Part shown: in pieces, positions 34,713 through 42,430 of the stretch | Layout of the letters: every line of letters begins with the position of its first letter | Position numbering within the stretch: the stretch's first letter is position 1 | NCBI RefSeq assembly: GCF_023168165.1 | Contig: NZ_BQYJ01000001.1 | Span: forward strand, 558,001 to 622,000 | DNA length: 64,000 nucleotides | Source: Niallia sp. NCCP-28 | GTDB taxonomy: Bacteria; Bacillota; Bacilli; Bacillales; Cytobacillaceae | Direction: 5' to 3' | Program-made: the position numbers and the translations under genes | Notes under the pieces: model-generated | Seen by the model: the letters and a program-made list of their open reading frames with translations, nothing else | The model's database searches: none | What the model was told of the DNA's origin: nothing

Positions 34713-36389
34713 TTAGAAATTAATGTTAGCAAAGGCGAATGTTCCACCCACTACAATGTCATCTGCCCGATACAACCCATGAACAAATGCTTGGAAACCA
34801 TCCGTTTTTCTTTTGACGGGTTCCTTTTTCTGATATTCTTTATTTCCTCGTTTATCAGTAACAACAAGTACATTATTGGTGTACCAACGCATCATTGGAT
34901 TAGATCCAAATATAATTTTGTGATTTGCGAAAGCTGTTTCAATTCGTGGAGCTAATAAGCTGTGGATGGCACGCGGATTTCTGATAACTTCCACTTCGAA
35001 TCCTTCCACTTCAAATAATGGTTTTAAAATCTCCATACGGAAGTTATCTGCAACGATTTTTTTTATGACATAATGCTCTCGCATTTCTACAAACCATCGG
35101 ACAATAGTGTGTGGATCAATGGTCGGCGCATCAATTACAGACAATAATCCTTGTTCTTCCCACTCACGAATAGGAGCTAATTTCTTTTGATTTTTCACAT
35201 TATCACTCGTCTTTTTCGAATAAGCATAATGTTTGTCTACAAATTCTTTACGTACGAATGAATGAGTTTTGAAAATATAATTTTCCTCTTCATCTCTGAA
35301 CAAAAGACCGCATGCAGCGAAGTCACGAATTGAAGCATAATCCAAACACCCTATACATTCTTCATTTAGAAGTTCTGGCATTTCACGATTTGTCGCTTCG
35401 ATTTCTTCCCAATTGGCTACAGACTTTTCCAAATCAACCTTAGGCAGGTTCATTCTTTTCGTCATAAATTCTTCATAGTTTGATGGATCTTCTTCCAATT
35501 CTTCATACTCTTCATAGATTGTATCGAATAGACCTTGAGCATAATCACTACGTGGTTCACATAGCATCGGATTTGCTTTTTCCCACATATCGGGGTTGTC
35601 AGCTTCTGATTCATCATCCAACTTACAAATGAATGGAAAAAGAGAATTCCAACGCGCTTCACCATTAAGGACCTTCATAGCTTTTTCTTTTAACTTGTCT
35701 AAGAATCCCTCACGAACATATCCATCAGTACCAATATAGAACTCTCTCGGATTCGGCTTTTTACCAAGACCAGAAATATGAACGCGCACATCTTTGTTAT
35801 CTTCGTATTGATGGATTTCATCAAAGATAACAGCACCGTCACGGAGACCATCCTTGGTACCACCATTTGATGTTCTAAATGTAAAGATAGAATTTGTTTT
35901 CTTAGACACAATTTTTGTTAAAGTTGCTTTAAATGCACGTTGCAGCACTTCATGTTTCTTAACACATTTATAAGCTTCATCAACTGATGTTTTAGCTTGC
36001 TCTTCACTGTTGGCCACAATCGAAATATTATAATCTTCAATTCCGTGAAGTTCACTGATGAGGAATTTTGAAACGACTGTAATTAAACCGTTTTTCCCAC
36101 CACCACGTCCAAGCATCCAAAGGAATTTACGAAAGACCACACGATTATTTTTTTTCCAAAATAAAAAGACGAATGCTATTAAGAATCTTTGAAATGCAGT
36201 TAAAGGGAAATACCACTTCTCCCCAAACGCAATACAATTCTCAATCAATTCGTCATCGAAATAAACGTCGTTATTATTCAAAATGTTCTTTTGGACAAAC
36301 TTCACTAATAACAAACGTTCTTTATTTAATTTTATCTTTCCCGTTTCATACAGTTGGATATATTCATCTACATATTTTTGGCTGTTCAT
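34713..36389 (-). CDS. Terminase large subunit
   Basis: This is a 558-residue packaging motor and nuclease of the TerL (P27-partner, HK97-like) type. It has the Walker A variant MLGRGGGKNGL, Walker B GAVIFDEIHQYE and a C-terminal RNase H-like nuclease (GCLDYASIRDFAACGLLF with later acidic residues). It cuts concatemers and pumps DNA into the head. It overlaps the small subunit gene by four bases. Confidence 0.94.
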   Translation of the reverse strand: MNSQKYVDEYIQLYETGKIKLNKERLLLVKFVQKNILNNNDVYFDDELIENCIAFGEKWYFPLTAFQRFLIAFVFLFWKKNNRVVFRKFLWMLGRGGGKNGLITVVSKFLISELHGIEDYNISIVANSEEQAKTSVDEAYKCVKKHEVLQRAFKATLTKIVSKKTNSIFTFRTSNGGTKDGLRDGAVIFDEIHQYEDNKDVRVHISGLGKKPNPREFYIGTDGYVREGFLDKLKEKAMKVLNGEARWNSLFPFICKLDDESEADNPDMWEKANPMLCEPRSDYAQGLFDTIYEEYEELEEDPSNYEEFMTKRMNLPKVDLEKSVANWEEIEATNREMPELLNEECIGCLDYASIRDFAACGLLFRDEEENYIFKTHSFVRKEFVDKHYAYSKKTSDNVKNQKKLAPIREWEEQGLLSVIDAPTIDPHTIVRWFVEMREHYVIKKIVADNFRMEILKPLFEVEGFEVEVIRNPRAIHSLLAPRIETAFANHKIIFGSNPMMRWYTNNVLVVTDKRGNKEYQKKEPVKRKTDGFQAFVHGLYRADDIVVGGTFAFANINF

Positions 36390-36721
36390 ACTAAATCACT
36401 AGGTGTGTAGTCACCTTGTTTTCCTTCCACAGATGCAGGGGAAGGGACAAGATTTCCGTTTGTAAAATTTATGCTCTTCTCAAGTGCAATCATTTGTGAA
36501 TTTAATTTAATCTTTTCGTTTATTCCTGGATGCGACTTGATAAATCGTTGCGAACCATTTTCTGTAACTATGGTTTTTCCCTCACGCTCAATGTCAGCAT
36601 CAAAAGCTAAATCCAATTCCCGCAATTTAACGTATCGATTCACTTTATCGACTTCCAACAAATCATCCGTATCGATCCGCATCATTAATTGTTCTTTCAA
36701 TCTTTCCAACATTTCATCCAT
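36386..36721 (-). CDS. Terminase small subunit (P27 family)
   Basis: This 111-residue protein begins MDEMLERLKEQLMMRIDTDD. The helical body and position directly before TerL match P27-type small terminases, which recognise the packaging site. A long GGGGAGGGGGGG purine tract precedes the ATG. Confidence 0.85.
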   Translation of the reverse strand: MDEMLERLKEQLMMRIDTDDLLEVDKVNRYVKLRELDLAFDADIEREGKTIVTENGSQRFIKSHPGINEKIKLNSQMIALEKSINFTNGNLVPSPASVEGKQGDYTPSDLV

Positions 36722-36847
36722 GCGACCCCCCCTCCCCTCTATCTACACCCCTTACGTGCGCGAATTTATAAAAAACATTTGCGAGTTATTGCTGCTCACC
36801 GGTCTTCCCCCCGGTCAAAAAGCCAAAACTTTTTGACCGGGGGGTAT
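36722..36847. other. Candidate cos / packaging-start region with a 16-bp perfect hairpin
   Basis: The gap between the HNH gene and the small terminase gene has GC-rich tracts in an AT-rich genome. At 36807-36844 two perfect 16-base arms (CCCCCCGGTCAAAAAG and its complement) flank a six-base loop. No T tract follows on either strand, so it is not a normal terminator. In HNH-containing cos phages of Firmicutes the cos site lies in this interval, so I propose it as the packaging site or part of it. Confidence 0.55.
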
Positions 36848-37573
36848 TTACCACATTTCGTCATCCCATTTTGATTCTTTTTTCGAATTTTTTATTTTGT
36901 CGAAAGTTCGTTCGTGCTCTTCGTTGTGGCAATTGATGCAAAGTGTTTCAAGGTTGTCCAATTCGAGAGCAAACTCTGGATGAAAATAAATTTCTTTGAT
37001 GTGATGTACGTTTTGTCCTTTACTTACTTTCCCTTTAAGTTTGCATTGCTGGCACTCATAGTTATCACGATTCAATGCAAGTAATCTTAGCTTCTTCCAT
37101 GCTGTCGAGTTATAGAACTTCTTCTTTTGTTCTTTTGTTTTATACACGACATCAGAAGAATCCTCAACACGATCATAGTGGTTGAACCAATCCTTGATTA
37201 CTTGTTTGATACGATCTTTATCTGAACGATTGCTTTGGTTTAACCTGTCCAGACATACTTTGATATCTGTATCTATCTTGATGTACTCTACATTTAAATC
37301 ATTAAGCTTCTTCTTTAAATCGTTTTGGATAAAGGTAGTAATGATATAAGCTGTGCCAATGTTGCTGTCATACCTCAGCTTATCTATTATCAAGTCTCTA
37401 AAGTCCATCACATAATCAATCAGATGTTCATTGGATTCTTGATATGGCAAACCTGATAAACATTGCATAATGTCATCAAAGTCATAGAGCAAATCATTTA
37501 GCTGCCTGTTCTCTTTTGCATATGTTGTCTTACCAGAACCAGGTGCACCATAGATTACTTTAATGTTAGCCAT
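36848..37573 (-). CDS. Fusion of a P-loop kinase-like domain and an HNH endonuclease
   Basis: The 241-residue product starts with a nucleotide-kinase fold (KVIYGAPGSGKTTYA, residues 3-17; a later VEYIKIDT strand). It ends in an HNH nuclease (about 160-225) with CQQCKLKG, NVHHIKEI and LETLCINCHNEEH, giving two Cys pairs for zinc. HNH proteins next to terminase assist cleavage at cos in HK97-like phages. The added P-loop domain is unusual and may give polynucleotide kinase or ATP-dependent control. Confidence 0.82.
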   Translation of the reverse strand: MANIKVIYGAPGSGKTTYAKENRQLNDLLYDFDDIMQCLSGLPYQESNEHLIDYVMDFRDLIIDKLRYDSNIGTAYIITTFIQNDLKKKLNDLNVEYIKIDTDIKVCLDRLNQSNRSDKDRIKQVIKDWFNHYDRVEDSSDVVYKTKEQKKKFYNSTAWKKLRLLALNRDNYECQQCKLKGKVSKGQNVHHIKEIYFHPEFALELDNLETLCINCHNEEHERTFDKIKNSKKESKWDDEMW

Positions 37574-37801
37574 CTAGCAACAAGTCCTTGCTCGAATCAT
37601 CATTGGTTTACGAATGGTTACAAGAGAATGAATACGTTGCTTAGAATGTTTCAGTTTAGCTGCTGGATGAATAGGTTCTACATAATGAACCAATAGCAGT
37701 TCTTCTTTCAAAGACTCCCAAGTATGCATAAGTTTTTCTTGAAAGGCTTTTAGTTCTTCTTCTGTAAAAAACATTTTATAAACTTCTTCTGCCCATAGCA
37801 C
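37574..37801 (-). CDS. Hypothetical phage protein (75 aa)
   Basis: I place the start at a GTG (37801) six bases after AAGGGTG; the frame opens nine bases earlier. The product (MLWAEEVYKMFFTEEELKAF) is helical at first, basic later, and ends in RARTCC. It abuts the HNH fusion gene. No family is recognised. Confidence 0.55.
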   Translation of the reverse strand: MLWAEEVYKMFFTEEELKAFQEKLMHTWESLKEELLLVHYVEPIHPAAKLKHSKQRIHSLVTIRKPMMIRARTCC

Positions 37802-37818
37802 GTTACTCACCCTTCTTT

Positions 37819-38001
37819 CTATTTAATTCCTTTAACCACAATGTCTAAGCATCTCTGACAATAAAAGAAAACACTGCTTACCTTTCCGTTAATACTCTCC
37901 GTTCTAAAATCTCTATACAAATGATCGCAGTTATTCGAAGGTGTTACCTTTTTCTCTGTAACTGGTCTGTCAAGTCTGTTAGTTAAGCTTGGCTTATCCA
38001 T
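37819..38001 (-). CDS. Small putative zinc-binding phage protein (60 aa)
   Basis: The ATG at 38001 follows AAAGGGTG. The sequence has NNCDHLYRDF and FFYCQRCLD, a CxxH plus CxxC arrangement that could hold zinc. A longer frame reaching 38223 lacks a better ribosome site. Function unknown. Confidence 0.6.
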   Translation of the reverse strand: MDKPSLTNRLDRPVTEKKVTPSNNCDHLYRDFRTESINGKVSSVFFYCQRCLDIVVKGIK

Positions 38002-38120
38002 ATTACTCACCCTTTCTTTTGGTTTTATTCTTGCTGTTGGAAATTCTGAATGCATATCACTCATCCTTCCATGTATAATAAGTCTGTTATTTAAAAATAA
38101 ATTGCATAAGGTGATTAACC

Positions 38121-38297
38121 ATGTTCGAAGAAAACTATAAAGGTTTCGATACATCCATTGTTTATGATTATCGAGAATACCCTGATAAGAACGCTGGAAT
38201 CTGCGATAACTGCGGCAATGCACAGTTTAAGAGCTCAATTAAGAATACGATTTTCTTACGTGAGTGTAGGAAATGCGGTATGAAGAAAAGTATTTAA
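38121..38297 (+). CDS. Small zinc-ribbon protein on the opposite strand (58 aa)
   Basis: The ATG at 38121 follows AAGGTGA, and the frame ends at the TAA at 38295-38297. The protein (MFEENYKGFDTSIVYDYREY) has ICDNCGN and ECRKCGM, a four-cysteine zinc ribbon. It is transcribed against the surrounding early and late genes and is followed by a terminator hairpin, so it forms its own small unit. It could be a DNA- or RNA-polymerase-binding regulator, but nothing in the sequence decides this. Confidence 0.6.
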   Translation: MFEENYKGFDTSIVYDYREYPDKNAGICDNCGNAQFKSSIKNTIFLRECRKCGMKKSI

Positions 38298-38313
38298 TTC
38301 TTTTTTCTCCATA

Positions 38314-38342
38314 AAAAAAGCCCTCGAAACGAGAGCTTGTCT
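38314..38342 (+). terminator. Terminator after the zinc-ribbon gene
   Basis: AAGCCCTCG and CGAGAGCTT pair around AAA with one mismatch. A modest T-rich segment follows on the plus strand and an A run precedes it, so it may also work in the other direction. Confidence 0.55.
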
Positions 38343-38411
38343 TTAGCATATTTCACCAACCAACTTAATATAGTATGTTGAATCACAATAAAAAATAGGT
38401 TGGTGAATAGC

Positions 38412-38516
38412 ATGTTATCAATGATTGTGTATGTTCTAAGAAAGCTTCTTCAAACCAAAAGTTCAAGCATCAATGTGCAAATTTGTATCTTTTACGTTAA
38501 GGTGAAGCAACATTAA
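38412..38516 (+). CDS. Possible 34-aa peptide inside the structured RNA
   Basis: The frame encodes MLSMIVYVLRKLLQTKSSSI and a further hydrophobic-basic stretch. Its ribosome site region lies in one arm of the hairpin. It may be a small membrane peptide or only a chance frame in a regulatory RNA. Confidence 0.3.
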   Translation: MLSMIVYVLRKLLQTKSSSINVQICIFYVKVKQH

Positions 38517-38549
38517 AGAAGCAACTTAAAACAATTGTATTGGAAAATC

Positions 38550-38576
38550 GAACTGCGGCCAATGCAGTTCTTTTTT
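38550..38576 (+). terminator. Strong rho-independent terminator
   Basis: GAACTGC (38550-38556) and GCAGTTC (38564-38570) form a perfect 7-bp stem followed by six T. This shows that something is transcribed rightward here, against the neighbouring genes. Confidence 0.8.
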
Positions 38577-38650
38577 CTTTTCTATACACTTTATGCATGT
38601 AATTTACTTTTATGAAAAATATAAAAATAAATTACATATTGATCAGCGAA

Positions 38651-38809
38651 CTATCTTCTTTTCTTAGCCCCACCATGCCCACGCCTTAACGTTTGCATAT
38701 GCAGATTCATTATTTCTTCCATATCTCTTTTGCTAAATTCTTCTTTCTTCTTCCCCATCTTTTCTAGGTGTCTTAATTGGTCTGTTTTCAGATGATCTTT
38801 AACTTTCAT
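38651..38809 (-). CDS. Small basic phage protein (52 aa)
   Basis: The ATG at 38809 follows an AAGGTGATG site. The product begins MKVKDHLKTDQLRHLEKMGK and ends HGGAKKRR. It is highly basic and may bind nucleic acid. It is not in a known family to me. Confidence 0.55.
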   Translation of the reverse strand: MKVKDHLKTDQLRHLEKMGKKKEEFSKRDMEEIMNLHMQTLRRGHGGAKKRR

Positions 38810-38898
38810 ATCATCACCTTCTTAATTGATTGTCAGACTTACACAATTGGCTTATTTCGCATTTTAAACAGATACATAGATAAATACCTTAGATAATA

Positions 38899-38924
38899 GA
38901 AAAACGCTCCTATAAAGCTAGGAA
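38899..38924 (-). terminator. Terminator after the 87-aa early gene
   Basis: ACGCTCCTA and TAGGAACGT form a hairpin, and the minus strand then reads TTTTTC. It ends transcripts arriving from 39192. Confidence 0.65.
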
Positions 38925-38928
38925 CGTC

Positions 38929-39192
38929 TTAATCTAAATCTTCTTGAATGTCTCCAAAATCATCTCCGAATGTAAAACTAACAATCTTTATTCCAGGTGC
39001 AAATTTATGAGTAAGATCCCCATCGTATGTTTTTTTATAATAAGCTAATTTAGAATCTATATTCTCACGCTTATTAATAATTATTTCTGGTTCTGGGAAT
39101 CCTGCCATCTCTATTTTTACCGCAACATAAGGCACACCCAATAACTTCGCTTGCTCAAAACAATTCTCTAAATTAGTTGCCGTTAAATTCAT
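38929..39192 (-). CDS. Hypothetical phage protein (87 aa)
   Basis: The ATG at 39192 lies six bases after AGAAGGA; the frame opens at 39210. The protein (MNLTATNLENCFEQAKLLGV) is soluble and acidic at the end (DDFGDIQEDLD). It follows a stem-loop at 39232-39260 (CTAG arms with a T run on the minus strand) and a gene-free stretch, 39193-39396, in which I see nothing else. Confidence 0.55.
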   Translation of the reverse strand: MNLTATNLENCFEQAKLLGVPYVAVKIEMAGFPEPEIIINKRENIDSKLAYYKKTYDGDLTHKFAPGIKIVSFTFGDDFGDIQEDLD

Positions 39193-39396
39193 TATCGTTC
39201 CTTCTTTCATTTAATTTATTTTTGGCAATAAAAAAGCCGACTAGATTAAAACTAGCCAGCTCGCGTTCTCTCTTTGATTAATTTCTTGATAATATAAATT
39301 TAACACATCTAAAAGCAAATGCTCATCTTAGATTCGTGATAAAAACTTCTTAGAATCGTTTCTGTTTCGTTTTAAGTAGAAAATAAATTGAAAAAG

Positions 39397-39669
39397 TCAG
39401 TTCGTTTTCTCTCTCATAGCTAATCCGTTTAGTCTTAACTTCTCTTTCGTTTCTTCCGATAAAACACGCTCTTTTTTCATAGAGACTTGTTTTTCTTTTA
39501 AAACACCTTTAATTGCTATTGGTCTGTCATTCTCTGATTCTATTGTTTCCATTTGACCAATACTCATTAATTTACGGATATGTTTAGGAACTGTAGAGTA
39601 AACATTCCATTCATTCTTTTCATAATCGAATACTAGGCTTGTTTCTTGCTCTGATTTAGAATATCCCAT
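39397..39669 (-). CDS. Hypothetical phage protein downstream of ArpU (90 aa)
   Basis: The product starts MGYSKSEQETSLVFDYEKNE and resembles short phage proteins with a strand-rich N-terminal part (WNVYSTVPKHIRKLMSIG). It overlaps the ArpU-like gene by 14 bases, so it is co-translated with the late regulator. Confidence 0.6.
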   Translation of the reverse strand: MGYSKSEQETSLVFDYEKNEWNVYSTVPKHIRKLMSIGQMETIESENDRPIAIKGVLKEKQVSMKKERVLSEETKEKLRLNGLAMREKTN

Positions 39670-40120
39670 TTTCTTTTTCCTCCTTAGGTTTGATTACTTC
39701 AACTTTCAATGCAAATGCCAATTTATAAAAGATTCTAGGTTTAAACTTCTGGTGGTAATACGATTCACTCATTCCTAACTGGTTATAAACCTCATAATCG
39801 AACAACTCTTCTTCTCCAAGATACCTAAGTATAAGGGCTTGTCTTTCTCTTGGAGATAATCGATTTACAGCCTTGCGAAAAAACTCTACATAGCTTTGAC
39901 GTTTTCTTTCTTCATCTACACGTTCAATAGCTATTTGTTCTGTTGTTGAATGGAATTGATTTGAGAATACTGGCAATTCCAATGTGTACTTTGGTGTAAC
40001 TTGTGGGAGTTTTTCTTCTGGTACACTCATTAAATAAAAACGATATTTTTCGATTGCTTCCTCCACAGCTATTTGAGTTAGATTACTATCTATCTCAGGA
40101 AGAAAAGACATTTGTTTCAA
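39656..40120 (-). CDS. ArpU-family late transcription regulator
   Basis: The ArpU/RinA-like proteins switch on packaging, structural and lysis genes. This product of about 154 residues has a sigma-factor-like C-terminal region (LSPRERQALILRYLGEEELF and YEVYNQLGMSESYYHQKF) for DNA binding. The TTG at 40120 is suggested by GGGGGGAG five bases upstream; an ATG at 40111 is an alternative. It sits at the end of the early region, just before the packaging block, as expected for this family. Confidence 0.8.
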   Translation of the reverse strand: MKQMSFLPEIDSNLTQIAVEEAIEKYRFYLMSVPEEKLPQVTPKYTLELPVFSNQFHSTTEQIAIERVDEERKRQSYVEFFRKAVNRLSPRERQALILRYLGEEELFDYEVYNQLGMSESYYHQKFKPRIFYKLAFALKVEVIKPKEEKENGIF

Positions 40121-40189
40121 GACGACTCCCCCCATGTGTTATAATTAATTTGCCGATTAATTAAGAGATGGGAGAAGTCCTGTCTTTTT

Positions 40190-40339
40190 TTATTTGTCTT
40201 CATTTGTTTTGTAAACAACCATAATATACTCTCCATATTCAGCTGTTAAACACATTTGAACATTAATTACTTCAACGCTTTGATTTTCTCTCAACCATTT
40301 GTTTACTCCGTTTTCATCATTACAATAAACTTGTATCAT
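40190..40339 (-). CDS. Small phage protein (49 aa)
   Basis: The frame from the ATG at 40339 to the TAA at 40190 encodes MIQVYCNDENGVNKWLRENQ and continues with strand-like EYGEYIMVVYK. GAAGGGGA precedes the start. It is probably a small single-domain alpha/beta protein of unknown role. Confidence 0.55.
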   Translation of the reverse strand: MIQVYCNDENGVNKWLRENQSVEVINVQMCLTAEYGEYIMVVYKTNEDK

Positions 40340-40345
40340 TCCCCT

Positions 40346-40564
40346 TCACCCTTCCTTTTCATCATCTGCAAACACCATCATCTTTTTATTTGAGCCTTTA
40401 CCAATAACCACAAACCCTTCTACTTCATAACTATCGTTTAAGGTATGAACAAAATATTTACCTTCTTCACGTAATTTGACGGCCAATTCATTTACCATTT
40501 CATGTGGTATTAATAAATTTTTGAATGTCCCATCCACAATTAGAGAAACTGCAATGTTATTCAT
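40346..40564 (-). CDS. Hypothetical phage protein (72 aa)
   Basis: I choose the ATG at 40564 (MNNIAVSLIVDGTFKNLLIP) because AAAGGATG lies just upstream; the frame is open further to 40636. The product is a small soluble alpha/beta protein followed closely by the 49-residue gene. Confidence 0.55.
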   Translation of the reverse strand: MNNIAVSLIVDGTFKNLLIPHEMVNELAVKLREEGKYFVHTLNDSYEVEGFVVIGKGSNKKMMVFADDEKEG

Positions 40565-40604
40565 ATCATCATCCTTTCTGCTGCAAAGTTTTTCGAACTG
40601 TTCA

Positions 40605-40829
40605 TTAAACTTCTTCAATTTCACATTCTGTAACATAGCTTGATTCTTTTAAAATTTTAGTAACTGCGTTTTCTGCACCTTTGCGATATTTATACACTTT
40701 TGCTAATGCGATATCATCCGTATGTCTAGGTACTACAACACATTCATTTTTGTAATAATCAATTTTTCCTGCATAATATCCATCTATATCAGAAGTACAC
40801 TGAGGAATGATTTTAACTGCAAACCCCAT
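40605..40829 (-). CDS. Hypothetical phage protein (74 aa)
   Basis: The product starts MGFAVKIIPQCTSDIDGYYA and is mildly acidic. AAAGGTCGG precedes the ATG. It belongs to a run of small early genes between dUTPase and ArpU. No domain recognised. Confidence 0.55.
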   Translation of the reverse strand: MGFAVKIIPQCTSDIDGYYAGKIDYYKNECVVVPRHTDDIALAKVYKYRKGAENAVTKILKESSYVTECEIEEV

Positions 40830-40867
40830 AATTATCCGACCTTTCTAATGCACAATAGTGGTCTACA

Positions 40868-41215
40868 CTACGCCTTTTGCCCCTTTTTCTTCCACAGTAT
40901 TTGTTCTTTATATATCCTGGTTAATTCAGCATTCTCTCCACATATCCAATGGCGTGTATAATCGCTTGTGTGGTCCTTCAATGATTCATAAGACGCTTCA
41001 ATACCTGTGAATATATTGGCTCTTAATCGAACCGTTACGATGTTCTCAGGAGACTTTCCATCTACTAAAAAAGTGCTGCCATAAACTGTTTCATCCGTAT
41101 GAAAGAAAATACCTTGGTTATATTTGTTCAATTGCGCCTGAGCTTCATATAACAAAGTTGCCAATTCTTCTTTTTTATATTTCCGCATTAATCGTGCTAC
41201 TTCTTTACTTGGCAT
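40868..41215 (-). CDS. Hypothetical phage protein (115 aa)
   Basis: The N-terminal half is a charged helix (VARLMRKYKKEELATLLYEA) and the rest is strand-rich with several aromatic residues. It is 11 bases after the dUTPase gene. I do not recognise the family. Confidence 0.55.
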   Translation of the reverse strand: MPSKEVARLMRKYKKEELATLLYEAQAQLNKYNQGIFFHTDETVYGSTFLVDGKSPENIVTVRLRANIFTGIEASYESLKDHTSDYTRHWICGENAELTRIYKEQILWKKKGQKA

Positions 41216-41226
41216 ATGATCACTCC

Positions 41227-41775
41227 TTAATATCCGGTGGATTGGCGTACATGATTTATTTGCATTTTTGTATAATAGGCTTGTTCAATTTGTTCCCATG
41301 TAAAACCGAGTCTATATCCTAAACCAAGAAATGCGTTGAATATATGAAGCATTTTATAAGCTCTATCCTCAATACTTCCTGTATTCATTAGTTCCGATGT
41401 TGAGTGATAAATATATCCGAAATGGTATTCCATACTTCCAATTTTCTTTTTTCGTCCGTCAATAAATCTTTCTAATTGATCTGCTCTTAATCCTAGTTCA
41501 ATACACAATTCCAACCCGAAAGCTACTCCATCCACATATTCATCAAGTAAAGGATTATAAAAATCAGCATCTTCAATATCCATATAAGGAGCTCTTGCAG
41601 CTTTAGTTCTTGGATTCTGATTCTTGCTCCAAAACTTAAATCCACGCCATTCATTAGCACATTCACCTAATTCCACAAGTAAAGCTAAAATTAGTTTTTC
41701 AAAACGATCTTCACCTTGATATCCGATTCTATCTCTAAGCACTTTTTGCTTTTCAAATAATTTAGCTAAATTCAT
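41227..41775 (-). CDS. dUTP diphosphatase, dimeric all-alpha (MazG-like) type
   Basis: This 182-residue enzyme hydrolyses dUTP to dUMP, keeping uracil out of phage DNA. Metal-binding motifs are LVELGECANEW (ExxE) and LDEYVDGVAFGLEL (ExxD type). The aromatic RGFKFW stretch is also typical of the dUTPase_2 family. It lies in the replication gene block. Confidence 0.88.
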   Translation of the reverse strand: MNLAKLFEKQKVLRDRIGYQGEDRFEKLILALLVELGECANEWRGFKFWSKNQNPRTKAARAPYMDIEDADFYNPLLDEYVDGVAFGLELCIELGLRADQLERFIDGRKKKIGSMEYHFGYIYHSTSELMNTGSIEDRAYKMLHIFNAFLGLGYRLGFTWEQIEQAYYTKMQINHVRQSTGY

Positions 41776-41834
41776 TTTAATTCCCCCATTTATTAAGATT
41801 CTCTCCCTTCCAGAAGGAAAGGAGAGTGCAGCTA

Positions 41835-42284
41835 TTAATCTAGATCTTCTTCTTTTTCACCTTCCGCAACATCGTCCATTGATAATTGATTATCTGGAAC
41901 AGTAATATTGCCGCCTTTATCAATGGAATATTCAATACCTTCATGTTCATCTTCGCCATAAAATTCCTCGATGCTCATTTGAGACTCCACAATATTTAGA
42001 GTTACATCAGAACCTGCCATTTTATAAAAGTTAAAAGATTGGTCAGATGATGTATCACCTTTAACAACAAAATCTAGAACGGTTTTTTTGCTATCCTTAG
42101 ATGATTTACTAAATTCACAAGTAAGCTTTTGCTCAACTCCCTCAATCTCCAGTTCAACTACTTCACGAGTTAAATGGTTGATTTCAGATTTCTTTTCATC
42201 TTCACCTTTTACATAAAACTGAATTAACTCTTTACGGCTATCCTTAGTTTGTTTATTAAAATGTGCTTTGACTGTTAGTTGCAT
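41835..42284 (-). CDS. Phage protein with a duplicated segment (149 aa)
   Basis: The protein contains two similar segments, FNKQTKDSRKELIQFYVKGE and FSKSSKDSKKTVLDFVVKGD, about 50 residues apart, followed by an acidic C-terminal tail ending in EGEKEEDLD. The repeat suggests a duplicated small beta domain. An acidic tail of this kind is common in single-strand DNA-binding or replication accessory proteins, but the function is unknown. Confidence 0.55.
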   Translation of the reverse strand: MQLTVKAHFNKQTKDSRKELIQFYVKGEDEKKSEINHLTREVVELEIEGVEQKLTCEFSKSSKDSKKTVLDFVVKGDTSSDQSFNFYKMAGSDVTLNIVESQMSIEEFYGEDEHEGIEYSIDKGGNITVPDNQLSMDDVAEGEKEEDLD

Positions 42285-42286
42285 GG

Positions 42287-42430
42287 TTAATTCGCTCCTT
42301 TTATTTGGTTATATATAGTTTCAAGCTCCTTATATGTAAGCTCATAAAGTTGGCGCCCATCAGGAGTTTTGAAATATCCGAGATTAATAAGTTTGGCTTT
42401 TAAATCATCTTCTAATTGTTCAATAGTCAT
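42287..42430 (-). CDS. FbpA-like small protein (47 aa)
   Basis: The product begins MTIEQLEDDLKAKLINLGYF and continues TPDGRQLYELTYKELE, which resembles the short FbpA-type helical domain seen in many Bacillus phages. It overlaps the RuvC stop by four bases (ATGA), and its own end supplies the GGAG site for the next gene. Confidence 0.6.
   Translation of the reverse strand: MTIEQLEDDLKAKLINLGYFKTPDGRQLYELTYKELETIYNQIKGAN

Larger units (their letters stand above)
38352..38576 (+). ncRNA. Possible small structured plus-strand RNA with a 34-aa frame and terminator
   Basis: TTCACCAACC (38352-38361) and GGTTGGTGAA (38398-38407) are perfect 10-bp inverted repeats. The second arm covers the region just before the ATG of a short frame (38412-38516). 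A strong terminator follows at 38550-38576 (GAACTGC / GCAGTTC, then TTTTTT). Together they look like a short transcript whose translation start is masked. No clear promoter is seen. Confidence 0.4.
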
